Shown here: one piece after another, positions 59,315 to 64,000 of the stretch
Layout: the number at the start of each line of letters is the position of its first letter
Position numbering within the stretch: position 1 is the stretch's first letter
Assembly (NCBI RefSeq): GCF_008122205.1
Contig: NZ_PHNJ01000005.1
Span: 62,001 to 126,000 of the forward strand
Direction of reading: 5' to 3'
Source: Natronococcus pandeyae
GTDB taxonomy: Archaea; Halobacteriota; Halobacteria; Halobacteriales; Natrialbaceae
DNA: 64,000 bases
Notes under the pieces: generated by a model
What the model saw: only the letters and a program-made list of their open reading frames with translations
What the model was told of the DNA's origin: nothing
Databases searched by the model: none
Position numbers and translations under genes: made by a program

Positions 59315-60140
59315 GACCGATCCGGACGTTCGCGCGTCGATCATGCGCGCAACCTACGAGGCCCTCTGCGAGCACGGCTACACCGAGCTGACGGCACAGG
59401 ATATCGCCGACAGGACGGACAAGAGCAAGTCGCTGCTGTTCTACCACTACGACTCCAAGGAGGACCTGCTCGCCGACTTCGTCGAGTTCCTCCTCGAACG
59501 GTTCGACGACCGCGTCGAGGAGACCCGGGATCTGCCGCCGGTCGAGCGGCTGGCGACGTTCGTCGACTGGTTCCTCTACGGCCCCGGCGAGGACGACCGC
59601 CAGTCGTTCCACACCGCGATACTCGAGTTGCGAACGCAGGCGCCGTACAACGAGCGCTACCGCGAGAAGCTCCGCAAGAGCGACGACCAACTCCGCGACA
59701 CGCTCGAGGAGATCCTGCGCGACGGCCTCGAGTCGGGCGAGTTCAGGGAACACGATCCCGAAGAGACGGCAGCGCTGCTGATCGCGGCCTTCGACGGGGC
59801 GCGCATCCGTCAGCTGACCATCGACCGCGACGAGTACCTGGAGCAGGTCCGGTCGGCGACCGTGACGTGGGTGTTCGACGACCTGCTCGCCGAGGACGCG
59901 TCGTTCCCGGCGGAGCGACACCCGAGAACGCTTCCCGAGGGTGACGAGGAGAACCGACTCGCCGCCGACTTCGGTACTCGTGACGCCGATGCGGAGCGCG
60001 GCGAGGCCGCCGACGAGGAGACGAACGCCGATAACGCCGGTGGGGCTGACACCGACGAGACCAACGACGCCGAGGCTCGCGATGGCGACGGCCTCGAGGA
60101 CGACGAACCCGGTGACGGCGACGCGGGTGACCGGGGGTGA
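59313..60140 (+). CDS. TetR/AcrR family regulator with long acidic tail
   Basis: 275 residues from GTG 59313. The helix-turn-helix ALCEHGYTELTAQDIADRTD and KSKSLLFYHYDSKEDLL are classical TetR; the ligand domain extends to about residue 200. The last ~75 residues are Asp/Glu/Ala/Gly-rich and disordered, an unusual extension. It overlaps the start of the MATE gene (GTGA) and has an operator on its own start, so it probably represses itself and the exporter. Confidence 0.92.
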   Translation: MTDPDVRASIMRATYEALCEHGYTELTAQDIADRTDKSKSLLFYHYDSKEDLLADFVEFLLERFDDRVEETRDLPPVERLATFVDWFLYGPGEDDRQSFHTAILELRTQAPYNERYREKLRKSDDQLRDTLEEILRDGLESGEFREHDPEETAALLIAAFDGARIRQLTIDRDEYLEQVRSATVTWVFDDLLAEDASFPAERHPRTLPEGDEENRLAADFGTRDADAERGEAADEETNADNAGGADTDETNDAEARDGDGLEDDEPGDGDAGDRG

Positions 60141-61687
60141 GCGACGCGGACGACGCGGACGACGCGGACGACGCGGGCGACACGAGTGACGCGGACGACA
60201 TGGGCGACGCGGGCGACGGCACCGATCGCTCGGTCAACGTCACCGACGGCGACCTATTCAAACCGCTGGTGGTCCTTTCGGCACCGATCGTCGCCAGTCA
60301 GCTACTGCAGGTCGGCTACAATCTCGCGGACACGTACTGGGTCGGGCGACTCGGCGGTGACGCCGTCGCCGCGCTCTCGTACTCGTGGGCGATCGTCTTC
60401 CTGATGGTCAGCGTCGGCGGCGGCCTGACCGTCGCGGGGACGGTCCTCATCTCCCAGCACAAGGGCGCCGGCAACTTCACGCAGTCTTCCCACGTCGCCG
60501 GGCAGACCCTCTCGTTCGTCACGCTCGTGGCGATCGCCTTCGCGATCATCGGCTACGCGCTCTCGCCCTGGATGATCCGCATGATCGGCGCGGAGCCGGG
60601 CACCGACGCGTTCACCTACGCCGTCACCTACACCAGGATCATCTTCGTGGGCGTGTCGTTCATGTTCTGGTTCTTCATCTTCGACGCGCTCTCGCGCGGC
60701 TGGGGCGATACGCGGACGCCGCTGTACCTGATGCTGGTCAGCGTCGTCATCAACGTCGTCATCGACCCGTTTCTCATCCTCGGCTTCACCGAGAACCCGA
60801 TGTTCGTCTGGTTCGGGGCGACGGGACTCGAGGCCACCCTCTACGACGCCACCGGCTTCGAGGGCTACGGCGTCGCCGGCGCCGCCATCGCGACGGTCTT
60901 TTCGCGCGGGATCGCCGCTACCATCGGTCTCTACCTGCTCTTTTCGGGCCGGGTGGGACTCGAGCCGTCGGTCTCGGATCTGTGGCTCCGGTCGAAGACG
61001 GTCCGGAAGATCCTCGAGATCGGCGGACCGACCGCGACCGAGCAGGGCTTTCGCGCGTTCGGCATCACCGTCCTCACGGCACTGATCGCACTCGCCGGGA
61101 CGGACGCGGTCGCCGCCTACGGAATCGTCAACCGGCTCTCGTCGCTGATGTTCCTTCCCGCGCTCGGGCTCGCCCGCGGGACCGAGACTGTCGTCGGCCA
61201 GAACCTCGGCGCCGAGCAGGTCGACCGGGCCAGGCGGGCGGTCAAACTCAGTACGGTGATGATCGTCTCGATCTTCGCCGTCGTCATCGCGATCGCCTAC
61301 CCGCTCGCCGAACCCATCACGGCGGTGTTCATCGAAGGCGAGGAGTCCGCTCAGGTAATCGAGTACGGCGCCGCCTACATCGTGATCGCCGGCCCCTCCT
61401 ATCTGTTCCTCGGGGTCTTCCAGATACTGCTCGGCGGACTCCGGGGTAGCGGCTCGACTCGTGCGGCGATGTTCCTGTCGATCCAGGAACTCTGGCTGTA
61501 CCGCATCCCGATCGCGGCCGTCGCGATCGTCCTCTTCGACATGGGCGTCGTCGGCGTCTGGTACGCCATCGCGATCTCCTACGTCCTCTCGGCGATCGTC
61601 ACCACGGCGTGGTTCCTGCGCGGCACCTGGACCGAGAACGTCGTGAGCGACGAGCCGACCGGGCCGACGCCGGAGCCGGGTGATTGA
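60137..61687 (+). CDS. MATE family efflux protein, TetR-linked
   Basis: 516 residues. About 12 helices after an N-terminal Asp-rich ~30-residue tail. LADTYWVGRLGGDAVAALSY and ARGTETVVGQNLGAEQ are the MATE repeats. Drug or metabolite exporter of the plasma membrane. The start overlaps the tetR stop. The N-terminal DADD repeats arise from a 9-base tandem repeat, and ATG 60200 is an alternative start. Confidence 0.92.
   Translation: MSDADDADDADDAGDTSDADDMGDAGDGTDRSVNVTDGDLFKPLVVLSAPIVASQLLQVGYNLADTYWVGRLGGDAVAALSYSWAIVFLMVSVGGGLTVAGTVLISQHKGAGNFTQSSHVAGQTLSFVTLVAIAFAIIGYALSPWMIRMIGAEPGTDAFTYAVTYTRIIFVGVSFMFWFFIFDALSRGWGDTRTPLYLMLVSVVINVVIDPFLILGFTENPMFVWFGATGLEATLYDATGFEGYGVAGAAIATVFSRGIAATIGLYLLFSGRVGLEPSVSDLWLRSKTVRKILEIGGPTATEQGFRAFGITVLTALIALAGTDAVAAYGIVNRLSSLMFLPALGLARGTETVVGQNLGAEQVDRARRAVKLSTVMIVSIFAVVIAIAYPLAEPITAVFIEGEESAQVIEYGAAYIVIAGPSYLFLGVFQILLGGLRGSGSTRAAMFLSIQELWLYRIPIAAVAIVLFDMGVVGVWYAIAISYVLSAIVTTAWFLRGTWTENVVSDEPTGPTPEPGD
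60142..60178 (+). repeat. 9-bp tandem repeat at the MATE start
   Basis: GACGCGGAC/GACGACGCG-type units repeated about four times, encoding DADDADDADDAG. It sits just after the GTG start and may vary by slippage. Confidence 0.7.
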
Positions 61688-61773
61688 ATGCTCGTGTGGC
61701 GTCCAGACTCCCGGTGCGCGCTGGGATCGGTTCGGGGAAAACACGGATTGCCTTCCACGGTGAACGCACAGCT

Positions 61774-62124
61774 ATGACCGATCGAGCGCGCCCGCTCTGG
61801 CCAGCGTACCCGCTGTCCGCTCTCGTGGCCGGACTCGGCCACTGGTATCTCGGCCAGTGGAAACGCGGCGTGGCCTGGTTCGCACTCTACGCGATCGCGC
61901 TCGTCTTTCTCAGCGCGCGGACCCTCTCGGGCGCGCTCGAGCCGGGCGAGCCCTTCGTCCTCACCGCCCTCCAGTTCGAGGCGGTCAGCTACGCCGACGT
62001 CGCCGTCCCGCTCGCGGTCCTGCTCGCCTGCCTGCTCGATATCTATCTCATCGGAGTCACCCGTCGGGCGAACGCCTCGAGCGATCCGTCGACGGGTGAT
62101 GCCCGCTCGAACGGCTCGTCCTGA
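61774..62124 (+). CDS. TM2-like small membrane protein
   Basis: 116 residues. YPLSALVAGLGHWYLGQWKR plus GVAWFALYAIALVFLSAR has the glycine/tryptophan turn of TM2-domain proteins; a third helix follows at VPLAVLLACLLDIYLIG. Start ATG 61774; the longer frame upstream is not convincing. Function unknown. Confidence 0.72.
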   Translation: MTDRARPLWPAYPLSALVAGLGHWYLGQWKRGVAWFALYAIALVFLSARTLSGALEPGEPFVLTALQFEAVSYADVAVPLAVLLACLLDIYLIGVTRRANASSDPSTGDARSNGSS

Positions 62125-62315
62125 CCGCGCTCGTTGGGTCCAGTCGGCTGTCGCTGCTTCCGCTCGCTTCTCGAGATCGCACTACGCGTCGCTGGGGTCC
62201 AGTCGAAGAGCCCTTCGGCCGTTGCGTTCGAGCGCACGACCTGCCAGCCCCTGGCTCGCTCGAGTCGCCCGACTCGAACACAACGAGTATACCGGTCCCG
62301 GAAGACGTCTCTAAC

Positions 62316-62693
62316 ATGGCAACGGACGACACGTTCCTGTTCGACGGTGGGATCGCGATCGGCGTCCTGCTGATTCTGCTCGGTGGTATCGCGTACGTCG
62401 TGACCGGATTCGCGAGCGTCACGGCGCTCATCCCGTCGTTTTTCGGTATCGCAGTCGTCGCCCTCGGCTGGATCGGCCGTTCGACGGGTCGGCGACGACT
62501 GGCCGTCTACGGCTACGGACTGCTGGCGTTACTCGGTATCGCCGGCAGTACGCGGGGGCTCGCAGACGTCTGGACGCTCGCGACGGGGGGTACCGTCGAG
62601 AGCCCCGTCGCCGCGGGCTCGCAGGCCGTGATGGTACTCCTGTGTCTCGGGTTGCTCGTTCTCGCCGGACGGACGTTCCGAGACGCTCGCTGA
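62316..62693 (+). CDS. Small four-helix membrane protein
   Basis: 125 residues: GGIAIGVLLILLGGIAYVVT, IPSFFGIAVVALGWIG, YGYGLLALLGIAGS and QAVMVLLCLGLLVLAG are four spans. A TATA-like GAGTATACC lies about 25-30 bases before ATG 62316. No motif known. The 191-base gap before it holds nothing else. Confidence 0.72.
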   Translation: MATDDTFLFDGGIAIGVLLILLGGIAYVVTGFASVTALIPSFFGIAVVALGWIGRSTGRRRLAVYGYGLLALLGIAGSTRGLADVWTLATGGTVESPVAAGSQAVMVLLCLGLLVLAGRTFRDAR

Positions 62694-62771
62694 AGCCGAG
62701 CGGATACGGCCGGGACCGCGCCGAGGTGGCGAATCAACGGAGGCAAGCCCCTCGAGTGAGAACGAGCCGCC

Positions 62772-64000
62772 ATGGACGTTCAGTTCCTGGGTGGGGCGCG
62801 CGAGATCGGTCGCAGCGCGGTGCTGATCGACGACTCGCTGCTGCTGGATTTCGGGATGGATTCGGGGAATCCACCGTCGTTTCCGATCGACGACGCCGAC
62901 CCCGACGCGGTCGTCGTCAGTCACGGTCACCTCGACCACGTCGGCTCGATCCCCACCCTGCTGTCGGGCGACACCCGTCCGACGATTCACTGGACGCCGC
63001 CGACCTACGACCTCACGATGGTGCTCGCACGGGACACCATCAAGCTCCACGGGGGAACGTACGACTGTCCGTTCACCGAAGCCGAGGTGGCTCGCGTCGC
63101 CCAGGTTTCAGAGACCCACGGCTACCGCGAGCCGTTCCACGCCGCAGGATACGAGATTACGTTCTTCGACGCCGGTCACGTTCCCGGGAGCGCCCACGTG
63201 CTGATCAGCGATGGAGAACGACGACTGCTCTACACCGGCGACTTCCACACCGAGAACCAGCAACTGCTCTCCGGGACGACGGCCCGCCCCGACGCCGACG
63301 TCGTGATCTGTGAGAGCACCTACTCCGACGTCACTCGCCCGCCCCGCGAGGAGATCGAACGGGCGTTCGTCGACAGCCTCGAGACGACGCTCTGGGAGGG
63401 CGGGACCGTCGTCGTTCCCGCGTTCGCGATCGGCCGAACCCAGGAGGTGCTCTGCATCTGTGAGGAGTACGGCCTCGAGTGCTACGTCGACGGGATGGGC
63501 AAACGCGTCACGGACCTGTTCCTTCGCGAGCGAAACCGCGAGTTCCTGCGCGACCCCGACCTGCTCCGCCGAGCGAAGGGTAACGCCCGGTTCGTCGACG
63601 GTCGCGACGGCCAGAGAGAGCGGATCGCCGAACAGAATACGGTGATCGTCACGACCAGCGGGATGCTCCACGGCGGCCCCGCGATGACGTACGTGCCGGC
63701 GATCCGCACCCACCCGACGAACAAGATCGCCATGACGGGCTACCAGGTCGAGGGGACGCCCGGCCGCGAACTGTACGAGTCCGGCAGCGCGGTGATCGAC
63801 GGCCGCGCGATGCGGGTCAGCGCCCAGGTCGAGCAGTACGACTTCTCCGCGCACGCGGACCGGGAGGGGCTGCTCGAGTTCCTCGAGTCCTATTCCGACG
63901 CTCGGGTGCTGGTCAACCACGGCGACCGCTGCGAGGCGTTCGCCGACGAACTCCAGTCGGAGGGGTTCGACGCCAGTGCACCGCCGCTCGGCGATCGGCG
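62772..64000 (+). CDS. Beta-CASP MBL-fold ribonuclease (CPSF/RNase J-like), 3' truncated
   Basis: 409 complete codons visible; the frame runs off the window. MDVQFLGGAREIGRSAVLID, SHGHLDHVG (HxHxDH), DAGHVPGSAHVLI, TGDFHTEN and ESTYSD are the zinc site; VPAFAIGRTQEVL, TTSGMLHGGP, YDFSAHADREGL and LVNHGD are the beta-CASP motifs A-C. It belongs with archaeal aCPSF2/RNase J-type nucleases; no KH domains precede the MBL core. Single gene on this side. Confidence 0.92.
   Translation, partial: MDVQFLGGAREIGRSAVLIDDSLLLDFGMDSGNPPSFPIDDADPDAVVVSHGHLDHVGSIPTLLSGDTRPTIHWTPPTYDLTMVLARDTIKLHGGTYDCPFTEAEVARVAQVSETHGYREPFHAAGYEITFFDAGHVPGSAHVLISDGERRLLYTGDFHTENQQLLSGTTARPDADVVICESTYSDVTRPPREEIERAFVDSLETTLWEGGTVVVPAFAIGRTQEVLCICEEYGLECYVDGMGKRVTDLFLRERNREFLRDPDLLRRAKGNARFVDGRDGQRERIAEQNTVIVTTSGMLHGGPAMTYVPAIRTHPTNKIAMTGYQVEGTPGRELYESGSAVIDGRAMRVSAQVEQYDFSAHADREGLLEFLESYSDARVLVNHGDRCEAFADELQSEGFDASAPPLGDR

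Noticed and set aside
60302-61744. 480-codon antisense frame over the MATE gene
   Set aside because: Arg/Asp/Glu-rich mirror translation of membrane-helix codons, no motif.
1-64000. tRNA, rRNA and CRISPR arrays
   Set aside because: I looked for cloverleaf-like segments, rRNA-like blocks and regularly spaced direct repeats and found none I could support; the only short tandem units (31993-32040) have no spacers.
1-64000. A defence or mobile-element island (restriction, toxin-antitoxin, integrase, transposase)
   Set aside because: No such gene was recognised; the PIN-domain gene belongs to the conserved aIF2-gamma operon and the nucleotidyltransferase has no HEPN partner.

Overview
This window comes from a halophilic archaeon (class Halobacteria). 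Its gene complement is archaeal: aIF2-gamma, Spt4, Rpo7, eS6, eS19, class I LysRS, the PDCD5 homologue and archaeal UMP kinase. GC is high, proteins are very acidic, GTG starts are common, secreted proteins carry Tat lipoprotein signals, and many genes have a TATA-like box about 25-30 bases before the start codon, as in leaderless transcription. The composition and the dispersed repeats point to the Natrialbales (Natrinema/Haloterrigena-like); that placement is inference.

Layout. 1-9.4 kb: truncated M20 peptidase, zinc-ribbon protein, a tandem pair of small membrane proteins, two M32 carboxypeptidases, a short-chain dehydrogenase, a BtuF-like protein coupled to a JAMM protease. 9.6-19.2 kb: sulfatase, HisS, TspO-like protein, the eS19/PDCD5/PP-loop cluster divergent from thiL, a site-2 protease. 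19.2-26 kb: AT-rich gap, MoaE fusion, CapA-like phosphatase, pyrH-lysS, a second site-2 protease with a PDZ domain. 26-36 kb: Bat-type and PadR regulators, cupredoxin lipoprotein divergent from PitA, a dicarboxylate transporter, GcvT/YgfZ-like protein. 36-43 kb: MATE exporter, geranylgeranyl-reductase-like enzyme, cupin, a decayed gene, and the operon aIF2-gamma/PIN/rpo7/spt4/dephospho-CoA kinase. 43-53 kb: lipoprotein, DoxX-like protein, DUF5787-type gene coupled to a frameshifted membrane protein, MBL hydrolase, nucleotidyltransferase, CBS protein, PHP hydrolase, AAA ATPase with a His-Asp tail. 52.5-64 kb: three universal stress proteins, a DHH phosphoesterase, a Bax-inhibitor-like protein, eS6, a TetR-MATE pair with a clear operator, and a beta-CASP nuclease cut by the window end.

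Main unexplained signal. A short element made of two back-to-back perfect hairpins with three-base loops lies inside at least three unrelated protein genes (136-176, 8416-8456, 20870-20910). Each copy is 41 nt, in the same phase, and encodes an SSxRTxSDD-type peptide. A related cassette in the first M32 gene is absent from its tandem paralogue, so insertion can be inferred within the window. Hairpin chains of the same design occur between genes (4407-4576, 32041-32136). They resemble the in-frame palindromic elements of Rickettsia in behaviour, but sequence and host differ.

Starts were adjusted from the longest frames where family alignments remembered by the annotator, overlaps or TATA spacing favoured an inner codon. 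Family names are from motif recognition only; no database was searched.
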